A DNA stretch of 64,000 bases from Xiheimicrobium sp052034585 (GCA_052034585.1 JBPOIJ010000057.1:310001-374000); one strand, 5' to 3'. Numbered from the stretch's first letter, positions 1 through 8,212 are shown. The notes: generated from the sequence alone by a model not told the origin. Translations and numbers: made by a program.

Positions 1-695
1 CCGGGGCCAACACCGCGCGCGTCGGGGCCTTCGAAGCGGCTGATGGCGGCACCATCTTCCTCGACGAGCTCGGCGAGCTGCCGCCCTCGATGCAGCCGAA
101 GCTGTTGCGCGTGCTCGAGTCGAAGACGGTGAAACGGCTGGGCGAGAACGGCCAGGTGCCGGTGAACATTCGCGTCATCGCGGCGACGCACCGCGACCTC
201 GAGTCGATGGTGGCCGAGGGCACCTTCCGTGAGGACCTCTACTTCCGCCTCGCGGTGTTGCCGCTGCGAGTGCCGGCGCTCCGAGAGCGGCGAGAGGACG
301 TGGTGGCGCTCGTCGAGCACTTCCTCGGCGGCCGGGCGCGGCTCTCCTCCGAGGAGCTGAGCCGCCTCGCTGGCTACCCGTGGCCCGGCAACGTGCGCGA
401 GCTGCGGAGCTTCGTCGAGCGGTCGGTCGCGCTGGGCTTTGGAACCGCGTGGGCCATGTTGATGGGGCAGACGACGGCGGCACCGAAGTCGTCCTCCGCG
501 CCGGGGCAGCTCCCGCCCGTCGACGTCGAGGTGCCCTTCAAGGAGCTGCGGGAGAAGTGGACCGACTTTCTCGAGCGTCAGTACCTCCAGGCGCTCATCG
601 CCAAGCATGGGCGGAGCAGCCCGATGGCGCTCGCCGAGGCCGCCGGGCTCGACCGCAGCTACATGCACCGCCTGCTCAAGAAGCACCTGCTCTGA
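1..695 (+). CDS. Sigma-54-dependent transcriptional activator, C-terminal part (5-prime truncated by window edge)
   Basis: This is the C-terminal two thirds of a bacterial enhancer-binding protein, which hydrolyses ATP to remodel sigma-54 RNA polymerase. The frame is open from base 3 and begins within or just after the GAFTGA loop (first residues GANTARVGAF). Next come the Walker B region (GGTIFLDELGEL), the sensor region (IRVIAATHRDL) and the arginine-finger/sensor II region (FREDLYFRLAVLPLRVPALR, then WPGNVRELR). The last 40 residues form a Fis-type helix-turn-helix (LAEAAGLDRSYMHRLLKKHL). The N-terminal sensory domain lies outside the window, so the signal is unknown. The family is greatly expanded in myxobacteria. 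The stop codon is followed by a 149-bp gap holding a direct repeat, so this gene probably ends its own transcript. Confidence 0.93.
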   Translation, partial: GANTARVGAFEAADGGTIFLDELGELPPSMQPKLLRVLESKTVKRLGENGQVPVNIRVIAATHRDLESMVAEGTFREDLYFRLAVLPLRVPALRERREDVVALVEHFLGGRARLSSEELSRLAGYPWPGNVRELRSFVERSVALGFGTAWAMLMGQTTAAPKSSSAPGQLPPVDVEVPFKELREKWTDFLERQYLQALIAKHGRSSPMALAEAAGLDRSYMHRLLKKHLL

Positions 696-724
696 GTCTT
701 TGCGGAGCGCCCGCGCAGGGCTCA

Positions 725-761
725 CGAGTTGCCTGCAGTCCACTCCGAGTTGCCTGGAGTC
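725..761 (+). promoter_or_regulatory. Pair of 16-bp direct repeats 21 bp apart, candidate regulator binding sites
   Basis: CGAGTTGCCTGCAGTC (725-740) recurs as CGAGTTGCCTGGAGTC (746-761), 15 of 16 bases identical. The start-to-start distance is 21 bp, about two helical turns, which is typical of side-by-side sites for a dimeric regulator. The pair lies 84 bp upstream of the lipoprotein start at 845, just after the sigma-54 activator gene. Its role is inferred. Confidence 0.35.
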
Positions 762-844
762 AGCGCTGCGAGGGCGCACCGGCGCGCAAACGGTTGATGT
801 CGCGGTGGAGCGTCGCGGGCGCGAGGGTTGCTCTGTGGGTCGGC

Positions 845-2656
845 ATGCGCCACTTCATCACGTTGCTGTCGATCCGTTTCCTCTTCGCGTGCGGGCTGCC
901 TGATCAATCGCTCGATCCTTCGATGACCGTCGAGCGCGGCCTCGAGTTCGTCTCGCTCTCGAACGTGATTCCCGAGAACGGGCCGCAGACGGGAGGGACG
1001 TCGGTCGAGCTTCAGGGCACCGGCTTCGCGGCGAACGTGCAGGTGAAGTTCGGCGGGGTGAGCGCGACGTCGGTGAGCTACCTGTCGAGCTCGGTGATTC
1101 GGGTGGTGACTCCGGCGCACGCGCCCGGTCCGGTGCTGCTCGAGGTGATCAACCCGGGCGGGTACCAGACGAGCCTCGGCAATGGCTTCACCTTCGACGT
1201 GGCGCAGACGCCGACGCCGACACCGACGGGCCGCGACGCGTTCGCTTCGATCGAGGCCGAGTCCTTCGACGCGGCCACGGGCATTCAGGTCGGCCGAAAC
1301 GGCGGCGCGGCGTGGGTGGGGTTCTTCGACAACCAGGACTCGATCAAATACGCGCAGGTGAACTTCGGCGCGGGCGCGAGCGCGTTCGAGGCGATGGTGG
1401 CGGTGCCGGCTCCGTATGACGGGCAGTCGATCGAGCTGCGGCTCGACTCGAAGACCGGGCCGATCATCGGGACGATGCGGGTGGCGGCGACGGCGACGTG
1501 GTTCTCCTTCGTCTCGCAGCGAGTGGCGGTGAGCGGCGCGTCCGGTCTGCACGATCTCTGGCTCATCGGCCGCGGCGCCTCGGGAGTCGCGAACATCGAC
1601 CGCTTCCAGTTTGCGCGCGCGTCGTCCGGAACCGGTGGCGGCGCAGCAGGTGGCGGGAGTGTGGGTGGAGGCGCGGCTGGTGGAAGCGCGGGTGGGACGG
1701 CAGGCGGCTCGACGGCAGGCGGCTCGACGGCAGGCGGCTCGACGGCTGGTGGCTCGGCGGCGGGCGGAAGCGCGGGCGGAAGCGCGGGTGGGACGGCAGG
1801 TGGCTCGACGGCTGGTGGAAGCGCAGGTGGCGCGACGGCGGGCGGCTCCACGGCAGGCGGCAGCGCGTCGTCGGCTCCAGGCCCGCGCGTGACGACCTTT
1901 CAGCCGCGCGGAGCGTTCGCGGCGGTCTCGGGAACCACCTACAGCGGCCTTCGGATCAGCAACCCGAGCGGACCGTGCATCACGGTGAGCGGCGCGAGCA
2001 ACGTGACCATCATCGACTCCGAGCTGGGGCCGTGCGGTGGAGAAGCCGCCATCGTGGTGGATGGAACGACCGCCTCGATCCTCCTCGACCACCTGGCGAT
2101 TCACGACAGCCCGCGCGGCGTCTTGGTGAACGGCGCGAACGGCGTCACCACCTCGAACAGCACCTTCGACGACATCAACGGCTCGATCCCCCGCGGAACG
2201 GCCGTCGAGTACGACTACATCACCGGCGGAGGCGCCATCACTGGCAACCAGGTGCGCGGCTCGTACAACTCCGACGCGATCAGCGGATTCCAGAGCTCGG
2301 GCCTTCGGATCACCAGCAACGACGTGCGGGTGACGCTCACGCACATCCACTCCGCGCCCTTCACCATCGGAGACTCGGTGAACGGCACGCCCGGCCACGA
2401 CAACTACGTCGCCAACAACAAGGTGACGCAGAACGGTGGCGTGCCTCCCGGCGTCTTCGGCAGCACGGGCAATACGGTGCTCGAGAACAACTGTCTGGCG
2501 AGCGGAATCCAGGCGTACAACTACAACAACGCGCCGTTCGTCGGCGTGACCGTGCGCAACAACGTCATCGGGCCGGGCTCCTTCGTCCCCGACACGTCGG
2601 GCATCGCGGGGTGGTCGACCAACTCGTTCCCGTCATCGACGCCTGCGTGTCCGTGA
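845..2656 (+). CDS. Surface lipoprotein: IPT/TIG + CBM6-like domain + Gly/Ala/Ser linker + beta-helix
   Basis: This predicted exported lipoprotein has 603 residues. ATG 845 is chosen because it gives a short hydrophobic signal peptide ending in a lipobox-like FLFAC. Residues about 33-118 resemble an IPT/TIG immunoglobulin-like domain (VIPENGPQTGGTSVELQGTG). Residues about 137-258 resemble a family 6 carbohydrate-binding module (SIEAESFDAATGIQVG to NIDRFQFA). Residues about 262-340 are a low-complexity GGSTAGGS linker. The rest carries many short beta-strands with N/S/G turns, consistent with a right-handed parallel beta-helix of the pectate-lyase/NosD type. Carbohydrate binding or cleavage at the cell surface is an inference; no catalytic residues could be assigned. 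The architecture suits polysaccharide handling by a predatory or saprophytic myxobacterium. Confidence 0.8.
   Translation: MRHFITLLSIRFLFACGLPDQSLDPSMTVERGLEFVSLSNVIPENGPQTGGTSVELQGTGFAANVQVKFGGVSATSVSYLSSSVIRVVTPAHAPGPVLLEVINPGGYQTSLGNGFTFDVAQTPTPTPTGRDAFASIEAESFDAATGIQVGRNGGAAWVGFFDNQDSIKYAQVNFGAGASAFEAMVAVPAPYDGQSIELRLDSKTGPIIGTMRVAATATWFSFVSQRVAVSGASGLHDLWLIGRGASGVANIDRFQFARASSGTGGGAAGGGSVGGGAAGGSAGGTAGGSTAGGSTAGGSTAGGSAAGGSAGGSAGGTAGGSTAGGSAGGATAGGSTAGGSASSAPGPRVTTFQPRGAFAAVSGTTYSGLRISNPSGPCITVSGASNVTIIDSELGPCGGEAAIVVDGTTASILLDHLAIHDSPRGVLVNGANGVTTSNSTFDDINGSIPRGTAVEYDYITGGGAITGNQVRGSYNSDAISGFQSSGLRITSNDVRVTLTHIHSAPFTIGDSVNGTPGHDNYVANNKVTQNGGVPPGVFGSTGNTVLENNCLASGIQAYNYNNAPFVGVTVRNNVIGPGSFVPDTSGIAGWSTNSFPSSTPACP
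1631..1866 (+). repeat. In-gene low-complexity GGSTAGGS-type repeat
   Basis: This is a degenerate array of 12-15 bp units (variants of ggcggctcgacggca) that stays in frame and encodes a flexible Gly/Ala/Ser/Thr linker between the carbohydrate-binding and beta-helix parts of the lipoprotein. The same linker style recurs in three other lipoproteins of the window. Confidence 0.85.
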
Positions 2657-2716
2657 GCGACGACGCGCGACGTGAAACTCGGCTCCCTCGCCGAGCGCAC
2701 CTGCTAGACAGCGGCC

Positions 2717-3460
2717 ATGCCTTCGACCCTGTGCATCGTGCGTCACGGACAGAGCAGCTGGAACGAGAAGAACCTCTTCACGGGATGGGTGGACGTCGAT
2801 CTCACCGCCCAGGGCGAAGCCGAGGCGCGCAACGCCGGCGCCTTGATGAAGAAGGCCGGCCTCTGGTTCGACACGGCCCACACCTCGGTGCTCACCCGCG
2901 CAGTGCGCACCGCCAACCTCGCGCTCGAAGTGCAGGGCCAGGTCTGGCTGCCGGTCGCACGCAGCTGGCGGCTCAACGAGCGGCACTACGGCGACCTCCA
3001 GGGCAAGGACAAGGTCGAGATGGTGCAGCAGTTCGGCAAGGAGCAGGTGCAGCTGTGGCGGCGTAGCTACGACGTGCCGCCTCCGCAGGTGAAGCGTGAC
3101 CACGAGTTCCACCCCGCGAACGACAAGCGCTACCGAGTGCTCGCGCCCGATGCGTTGCCGACCTCCGAGTGCCTGAAGGACGTGGTGGGCCGGGTGCTGC
3201 CGTACTGGCACGACGTGGTGGTGCCGCAGCTCCGGGCGAATCAGACCGTGCTCATCGTCGCGCACGGCAACTCGCTGCGGGCGTTGATCAAACATCTCGA
3301 GGGCATCTCCGACGCCGACATCGTCGAGCTCAACGTGCCGACGGGCATGCCGCGGGTGTACCGCTTCAAGGACGATCTCTCGTTCGCCGAGCCGCCGAAG
3401 TACCTCGACGAAGCCGCCGCCAAGGCCGGAGCAGCGGCCGTCGCCAAGCAGACTGGCTGA
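2717..3460 (+). CDS. gpmA: 2,3-bisphosphoglycerate-dependent phosphoglycerate mutase
   Basis: This cytoplasmic glycolytic/gluconeogenic enzyme interconverts 3- and 2-phosphoglycerate through a phosphohistidine. The 247-residue length is normal for the cofactor-dependent dPGM family. The signature CIVRHGQSSWNEKNLFTGW at the N-terminus supplies the phosphorylated His10, ERHYGDLQGKDK carries the acid/base Glu, and LIVAHGNSLRAL supplies the second catalytic His183. The C-terminus keeps the NVPTGMPRVYRF segment typical of GpmA. It stands alone, with 60 bp separating it from the upstream lipoprotein, so it probably has its own promoter. Assignment as GpmA rather than a general histidine phosphatase rests on the full set of dPGM motifs. 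Confidence 0.95.
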   Translation: MPSTLCIVRHGQSSWNEKNLFTGWVDVDLTAQGEAEARNAGALMKKAGLWFDTAHTSVLTRAVRTANLALEVQGQVWLPVARSWRLNERHYGDLQGKDKVEMVQQFGKEQVQLWRRSYDVPPPQVKRDHEFHPANDKRYRVLAPDALPTSECLKDVVGRVLPYWHDVVVPQLRANQTVLIVAHGNSLRALIKHLEGISDADIVELNVPTGMPRVYRFKDDLSFAEPPKYLDEAAAKAGAAAVAKQTG

Positions 3461-3582
3461 TGCGGAGCCCGGAAGCGGCCAGCCTTGCCGTTGACCCGCT
3501 CGTGGTGTCACGCTCGGAGGCTCGGATGACGATGCGCGCCCGCCTCACCAGGAACGTCAGACCTGCCAGGTATGAGCAGCCA

Positions 3583-3960
3583 ATGACGACCAAGACAGAC
3601 GACGACATTCCAACGCTTCAACTCCGAGTGCTCGAGCGGATTCAAGCCGAGCTCGTGCGGCTCAACGAGAAGAGTGACGAGACGAACAAGCGGCTCGACG
3701 AGACGAACAAGCGGCTCGACGAGACGAACGAGCGGCTCGACACCGGACTCGCTTCAGTGCGCCGCGAGATGCACGACGGTTTCACCCGTTTGCGAACGGA
3801 GCTCATCGAGCTCCGCAAAGACGTCGACGAAGGGCTCACTGGCGTGAAGGACGAGATGCAGGTCGGCTTCACCGCGCTCCGCCAGCAGAACGATCGCCGG
3901 TTCCTCGATCATGAGCGTCGGTTGCGCTCCATCGAGAAGCAGCTCGCCCGGCGTCACTGA
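3583..3960 (+). CDS. Small coiled-coil protein with heptad DETNKRL repeats
   Basis: This hypothetical protein of about 125 residues is almost entirely charged and helical. Residues about 30-52 carry three near-identical heptads (DETNKRL, DETNKRL, DETNERL), followed by further coiled-coil segments (MHDGFTRLRTEL, VKDEMQVGFTALRQQ). There is no signal peptide, membrane span or recognisable enzymatic motif. ATG 3583 was chosen as the first start that avoids an Arg-rich, uncharacteristic N-terminus; ATG 3526 and ATG 3532 are in the same frame and possible. The pattern resembles small coiled-coil (tropomyosin-like or DUF-type) proteins found singly in many bacteria. The function is unknown and oligomerisation is inferred. 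Confidence 0.7.
   Translation: MTTKTDDDIPTLQLRVLERIQAELVRLNEKSDETNKRLDETNKRLDETNERLDTGLASVRREMHDGFTRLRTELIELRKDVDEGLTGVKDEMQVGFTALRQQNDRRFLDHERRLRSIEKQLARRH
3676..3738 (+). repeat. Three 21-bp tandem repeats encoding a coiled-coil heptad
   Basis: GACGAGACGAACAAGCGGCTC is repeated exactly twice and a third time with one change (AACAAG to AACGAG). The unit equals seven codons, so copy-number slippage would add or remove whole heptads without breaking the frame. Confidence 0.9.
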
Positions 3961-4103
3961 ACTGCCTGGAGCGACTGCCCGCTTCGCGACCGCTCGACCG
4001 CTCGGCTCGTCGCCCAGGTAAATCGGCTCCGACTGGCAAACTCGACGCCGCCGCAGACGGAGCCGTCGACCCTCGCACCGTTCACTGCTTCGATGCCGCC
4101 GCC

Positions 4104-5006
4104 ATGCCTCTTCCCCAATCGATCGCGGGCGTCGTCGACGTGGAGCTCCTCGCCGGGACGCAGGCGCCTTCGACGCCGAACCTGATCATCGAGATTCCCC
4201 ACGGCGCGACGCGCACCGCCGACTTCACCTCACTCGAACGTGAGCTCGTCAGCCCGCTCCCGTCGGGGCTCGCCGACTTCTTCCACGTCAACACCGACAT
4301 CGGAGCCCCCGAGCTCGGCCGCGCCCTCGCCCAGCACCTGGTGACGCGCCGACCGCGGCTCTCGGTGCTGCTGCTCCGCTGCCGCGTCCCTCGCACCTTC
4401 ATCGACTGCAACCGCCGCATCGACGCCGCGCCCGAAGAGTTCAAGGCCGGAAAGGTGACGCCCGGCCTCATGCCGTGGATCACCGCCGACGCCGATCGCG
4501 AGCTGCTCCTCTCCCGGTACCGGAGCTACGTGAAGTGCGTCGACGACGCGGTGGCCGAGGTGATGCCGAAAGACGGAGCGATGCTCCTCCTCCACAGCTA
4601 CGCGCCGCGGGAGGTCGGCGTCGAAGTGAACCTCGACATCGTGAAGTCGCTCCACGCCGCGTACGCGCCCGACAAGGAGCCCACCTGGCCGCTCCGACCC
4701 GAGGTCGACGTCATCGGCAAGACGGTCGAGGGCCAGTCGCTCGCACCACAGGAGGTCGTGGCCGCGCTCGAGGCGGGGCTTCGACGCGAAGACGTGCCGC
4801 TCTCGCACGGCACCACCTACCCAATGCACCCCAGCACCCTCGCGCACGGCCACGTCACTCGCTGGCCCGGCCGAGTGCTCTGCGTCGAGGTGCGGCGCGA
4901 CCTCCTCGCCGAGCCCTGGAACCCGTTCACCGAGATGTCCATCAGTCCCGCCAAGGTGGGCCGGCTCGCAGGTGCGTTCGCCGACGCCGTCGCGGCCTGG
5001 TGGTGA
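4104..5006 (+). CDS. N-formylglutamate amidohydrolase-like protein
   Basis: This 300-residue cytoplasmic protein resembles the N-formylglutamate amidohydrolase (HutG-type, zinc-dependent) family. The N-terminal strand with LIIEIPHGATRT corresponds to the family's conserved SxPHxG region. VNTDIGAPELGRALAQ and TFIDCNRRID match the segments with a metal/substrate Asp and the family NR(D) motif, and MLLLHSYAPRE sits where the DxHS segment is expected. The family cleaves N-formyl-L-glutamate in histidine catabolism, but this copy has no hut genes beside it and its motifs are divergent. The substrate is therefore uncertain; a related amidohydrolase acting on another acyl amino acid is possible. ATG 4104 is the first clear start. 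Confidence 0.6.
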   Translation: MPLPQSIAGVVDVELLAGTQAPSTPNLIIEIPHGATRTADFTSLERELVSPLPSGLADFFHVNTDIGAPELGRALAQHLVTRRPRLSVLLLRCRVPRTFIDCNRRIDAAPEEFKAGKVTPGLMPWITADADRELLLSRYRSYVKCVDDAVAEVMPKDGAMLLLHSYAPREVGVEVNLDIVKSLHAAYAPDKEPTWPLRPEVDVIGKTVEGQSLAPQEVVAALEAGLRREDVPLSHGTTYPMHPSTLAHGHVTRWPGRVLCVEVRRDLLAEPWNPFTEMSISPAKVGRLAGAFADAVAAWW

Positions 5007-5065
5007 GCCGCATCGCGACCGAAGGCATCGAGGCCCCCGCGTCATCGCCCTGCTGATCAGCGTGC

Positions 5066-5635
5066 TCAGAACGTCGTCACCGGCATGGACGCTTCGGGGG
5101 CGCGGGGCTCCGCGTTCGCGAGCCTCCTCGCCTCGACGATGAGCGGCACCGCCGCCGAGGTCACGACGACCGCACCGATGCCGACCGCGATGGCGATGGG
5201 CGCTGCCATGACGAGCGCGACGGCGGTCACCACCAGCGAGATCCCCACCGCGAGCGCGGCCCACCCGAAGCTCGGGCCGAAGAGGTCCTTCTCGTGCCCA
5301 CCGAAGAGCGACGCTCCGAGCGCGATGCCGGCGATGCTGCCGACGAGCCCAAGCACGGCGGCGCCAAGGAGGGCCGTCCCAAGCGAGGCCCACCCGCGCC
5401 CGAGCGCCGCCCCACCGAAGAACCCGATGGCCGTGCCGAGGCTCCCCCCGAGCGCGCCACCCAGCGGAGCCATCACCGCCCGGCCCAGCAGCTCACTCGA
5501 TGTGGAGGGCTCGACCCACGCCTCGGTCAGCCGGGCCCGCCGAGGAGCAGACGCGAGGGTCGGTGCCGCTTCGACCAACGGCGGCGGGGTGGTGTCGGGC
5601 GCAGCGATGATGAGGGCGAGCGCGAAGGAGAGCAT
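5066..5635 (-). CDS. Glycine-rich membrane protein, paralogue of the gene at 54135-54791
   Basis: This 189-residue protein has an N-terminal hydrophobic segment (MLSFALALIIAA), a short Pro-rich stretch and then about four Gly/Ala/Val-rich membrane segments (residues about 50-165) resembling glycine-zipper helices. It ends in EPRAPEASMPVTTF. No known domain was recognised. A protein 49 kb away shares its layout and three landmarks: RRARLTEAWVEPSTS versus RRARLVETLDEPTTS, GRAVMAPLGGALGG versus GRAVMAPFLGAVGA, and the EPRAP tail. The two are therefore paralogues. It converges with the amidohydrolase-like gene and is divergent from the ACT-domain gene. Envelope location is inferred. Confidence 0.75.
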   Translation of the reverse strand: MLSFALALIIAAPDTTPPPLVEAAPTLASAPRRARLTEAWVEPSTSSELLGRAVMAPLGGALGGSLGTAIGFFGGAALGRGWASLGTALLGAAVLGLVGSIAGIALGASLFGGHEKDLFGPSFGWAALAVGISLVVTAVALVMAAPIAIAVGIGAVVVTSAAVPLIVEARRLANAEPRAPEASMPVTTF

Positions 5636-5704
5636 GCCCCTCCCCGTTTCAGGAGGCGGGCCACCGGCGAGCCGAAGGAGATCAGCGAGTTGCCGTCAGC
5701 TTCG

Positions 5705-5720
5705 GTGCAAGCGGTTGCAC
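5705..5720. promoter_or_regulatory. Inverted repeat GTGCAA-GCGG-TTGCAC in a divergent intergenic region
   Basis: A perfect 6-bp inverted repeat with a 4-bp spacer lies in the 137-bp gap between the divergent membrane-protein gene (start 5635) and the ACT-domain gene (start 5773). The size and symmetry suit a dimeric helix-turn-helix repressor site. No cognate regulator is adjacent, so the role is speculative. Confidence 0.3.
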
Positions 5721-5772
5721 ACCCCACTGCACGGCACTTCGCATTCGCGCTCGGCTTTGACACGCTGCCGCG

Positions 5773-6198
5773 GTGTCGATTCTCGGTGGGGGCGTTCGCG
5801 ATCTCCGGGTCCTCCTCAGGACGATGTCGCCTGCGCTCATTCCCGGTTCGTGGGCCTTCGTCACCGTGCCCCTCGGCCAACCAGTGCCGCCGGGGCTCAA
5901 CCCGCTGATGACCTACCGGGAACCCGAAGGCCTCTCGATGCTGCTCGACGAGCCCGACCTCGCGAAGAGCCGGCTCCAGCACGCCTTCTTCTGCAAGGGC
6001 ATCTCGCTCAACGTGAACTCGTCGCTCTACGCGGTGGGCTTCCTCGCGGCCATCTCGGAGTGTCTCGCGCGAGCCTCGATGAGCATCAACATCGTCTCGG
6101 CCTTTCATCGCGACTACATCTTCGTGCCCACCGCGCGCGCTGACGAAGCGGTGCGGCTGCTCCAGAAGCTCGCCGCCGATGCTGGTCGCGGTTCCTGA
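5773..6198 (+). CDS. ACT-domain protein of the DUF2241/ACT_3 type
   Basis: This small cytoplasmic protein has 141 residues. The N-terminus (LRVLLRTMSPALIPGSWAFV) and the middle (YREPEGLSMLL, then ISLNVNSSLYAVGFLAAIS) match the pattern of stand-alone ACT_3 proteins. The last third (SMSINIVSAFHRDYIFVPTA) matches the second, better-conserved ACT strand-helix unit. ACT domains bind small ligands, often amino acids, and regulate metabolic enzymes; the ligand here is unknown. GTG 5773 is taken as the start because it lies close to the first family-like residues. It is a single gene with no obvious partner enzyme nearby. Confidence 0.75.
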   Translation: MSILGGGVRDLRVLLRTMSPALIPGSWAFVTVPLGQPVPPGLNPLMTYREPEGLSMLLDEPDLAKSRLQHAFFCKGISLNVNSSLYAVGFLAAISECLARASMSINIVSAFHRDYIFVPTARADEAVRLLQKLAADAGRGS

Positions 6199-6437
6199 CT
6201 CATTTCATCCGGCGCGCCCGTCGTGCACCCGCGAGCGGCTGATGGATCCGTGCGTGGCCAGTGTCCGCAGCGGGTCGGCGGGTCGCCACCTGGGCCGTTC
6301 CGACCCCACGCTCCGCACCCGGCCCATTCACCCTCGTTCGCCAATGGCCTGGTTTCGCGTCCGGGTCCGTCGTGCCTCCCCCTCCCGCGCGGTGCGGCCT
6401 CGCTCTTGCTGACGCAGTTCGACGGGGGGGCTCGAAC

Positions 6438-6965
6438 GTGGAACGGCATATGCCGCATGGCAGAGAAGTGCTTCTTGGTGAAGACGAGCTCATCGTCTCG
6501 AAGACCGACCTCAAAGGTCGGGTCACCTACGCAAACGACGTCTTCCTCAGAATCTGTGGGTACGACGAGAGCGAGGTGCTGGGTGCTCCTCACTCGTTGA
6601 TCCGCCACCCGCACATGCCGCGCTGCGTGTTCGGGCTGCTCTGGGAAGTGCTGGAGAGCGGCCACGAGGTGTTCGCGTTCGTGAAGAACCTCACGAAGTC
6701 GGGAGACTTCTACTGGGTGTTCGCCCACGTCACGCCCACCTTCAACTCCGGGCGCATCATCGGCTACCACTCGAACCGCCGAGCGCCAGCCCGGGCCGCG
6801 CTCCCCTTGCTCGACACCCTCTACGAAGAGCTGCGCACCGAAGAGGCGAAGTTCCCCAGGGATCAACAGGTGGCTGCAGGCCGCCGCAAGCTCGACGCGA
6901 TCCTCGCGCAGCGCGCGACCACCTACGAGGCCTTCCTCTTCTCGCTCGAAAGGATGTCGCGATGA
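6438..6965 (+). CDS. Aer-like PAS sensor protein, coupled to the downstream chemoreceptor
   Basis: This cytoplasmic protein of about 175 residues is built around one PAS domain (residues about 18-118). It closely resembles the N-terminal redox/oxygen-sensing PAS domain of Aer: TDLKGRVTYANDVFLRICGY, then LIRHPHMPRCVFGLLWEVL, and SGDFYWVFAHVTP. Aer PAS domains usually bind FAD. A C-terminal helical tail follows. The stop codon overlaps the start of the next gene (ATGA), a methyl-accepting protein, so sensor and signalling parts that are one polypeptide in Aer appear to be split into two coupled genes here. GTG 6438 has a G-rich ribosome site 7 bp upstream; ATG 6450 is the alternative. Confidence 0.85.
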   Translation: MERHMPHGREVLLGEDELIVSKTDLKGRVTYANDVFLRICGYDESEVLGAPHSLIRHPHMPRCVFGLLWEVLESGHEVFAFVKNLTKSGDFYWVFAHVTPTFNSGRIIGYHSNRRAPARAALPLLDTLYEELRTEEAKFPRDQQVAAGRRKLDAILAQRATTYEAFLFSLERMSR

Positions 6966-8206
6966 ACGCCCTCGCCAACCCGTTGCGCATGTTCGGAAAG
7001 AAGCGCGACACCCTCGAGCACTACCGTCACTGGGTCGCTCAGGTGTCCGAGGCGGCCAAGCGCGCCGCCCGAGGCGATCTCGAAGCGCGGGTGCTCGGCT
7101 GCCACTCGGGCGACGAGCTCGAAGAGCTCGTTCACCGGTTCAACCACCTGCTCGACGTCACCGACGCGTTCGTGCGCGAAGGCCACGCCGCGCTCAAGGC
7201 CGCGAGCGAAGAGCGGTTCCATCGCACCCTGATCCTGCGTGGCATGCCGGGCACGTTTCGGGAAGCGGCCGTGCTCATCAACGCTGGCGTGAGGACGCTC
7301 CACGAGAACTGCGACCAGATCGCCGCGGCCGAGGCGGAACGGCTCGAGACCGCCGACCTCTTCGAGAACACCATCGAGTCGGTGGTGGCGGTGGTGGCGT
7401 CGTCGGCGACCGAGCTGCAGGCGACCGCCTCGAACATGGTGGAGACGGCGAAGGCGACCAGCGGGCAGACCGACACGGTGGCGAACACCGCGCACGCCAT
7501 CGCCACCAACGTGCAGTCCGTCGCAGCGGCCACCGAGGAGCTCCACGCCTCGGTCGACGAGATCGGCCGCCAGGTCGAGCACTCGGTGCGGATCACCCAG
7601 GACACCGTGCGCGAAGCCCAGGGCGCCGACCGGACGATGAGCGAGCTGAAGGCAGCCTCGCTGCAGATCAACCAGGCGGTGAAGCTGATCTCCGACGTCG
7701 CGAAGCAGACGAACCTCCTCGCCCTCAACGCGGCCATCGAAGCGGCCCGCATGGGCGCGGCCGGCCGCGGCTTCGCGGTGGTGGCCTCGGAGGTGAAGAA
7801 CCTCGCGCTCCAGACCGCCTCGGCGACCAAGCAGGTCGCGTCGATGGTGGCGGCCATTCAAGCGGCGGCGACTCAAGGCGTCGACGCCATCGAGCGGGTG
7901 AGCAAGTCGATTCGCGGCATGGAGAGCGCCACCGGGTCGATCGAGCACAGCATCGAGGAGCAACGCCAGGCGAACGCCGAGATCAGCAAGAACGTGAGCC
8001 AGGCGGCCGCCGGCACCGAAGAGGTCTCGGCGAGCGTTCACGAGGTGGCGTCGGCGAACAAGGAGACCGCGAGCTCGGCCAAGGCCGTTCACGACACCGC
8101 CTCGGAGGTCTCGCGCCAGGCCGAGACGCTCCACGCCGCGAGCCGGAGCCTGCTGACGACGATTCGCACCGGCCACCCGAAGAAGAAGAAGCTGACCGAG
8201 GAGTGA
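6962..8206 (+). CDS. Soluble methyl-accepting chemotaxis protein
   Basis: This 414-residue chemoreceptor has no signal peptide and no membrane span, so it should be cytoplasmic. Residues about 20-70 look HAMP-like. The rest is the long antiparallel coiled coil of an MCP, with the highly conserved kinase-contact tip (TNLLALNAAIEAARMGAAGR, GFAVVASEVKNLA). The family controls CheA through CheW. The C-terminus ends in basic residues (KKKKLTEE) rather than a CheR-binding pentapeptide. The 4-bp ATGA overlap with the Aer-like PAS gene argues that the two proteins work together as a two-piece aerotaxis/energy-taxis receptor; that partnership is inferred. No che genes lie in the window. Confidence 0.92.
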   Translation: MNALANPLRMFGKKRDTLEHYRHWVAQVSEAAKRAARGDLEARVLGCHSGDELEELVHRFNHLLDVTDAFVREGHAALKAASEERFHRTLILRGMPGTFREAAVLINAGVRTLHENCDQIAAAEAERLETADLFENTIESVVAVVASSATELQATASNMVETAKATSGQTDTVANTAHAIATNVQSVAAATEELHASVDEIGRQVEHSVRITQDTVREAQGADRTMSELKAASLQINQAVKLISDVAKQTNLLALNAAIEAARMGAAGRGFAVVASEVKNLALQTASATKQVASMVAAIQAAATQGVDAIERVSKSIRGMESATGSIEHSIEEQRQANAEISKNVSQAAAGTEEVSASVHEVASANKETASSAKAVHDTASEVSRQAETLHAASRSLLTTIRTGHPKKKKLTEE

Positions 8207-8212
8207 ACGGCT

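Noticed and set aside
1498..3066. Long plus-strand frame overlapping the lipoprotein and gpmA
   Set aside because: Arg-rich translation in the wrong frame across two well-supported genes.
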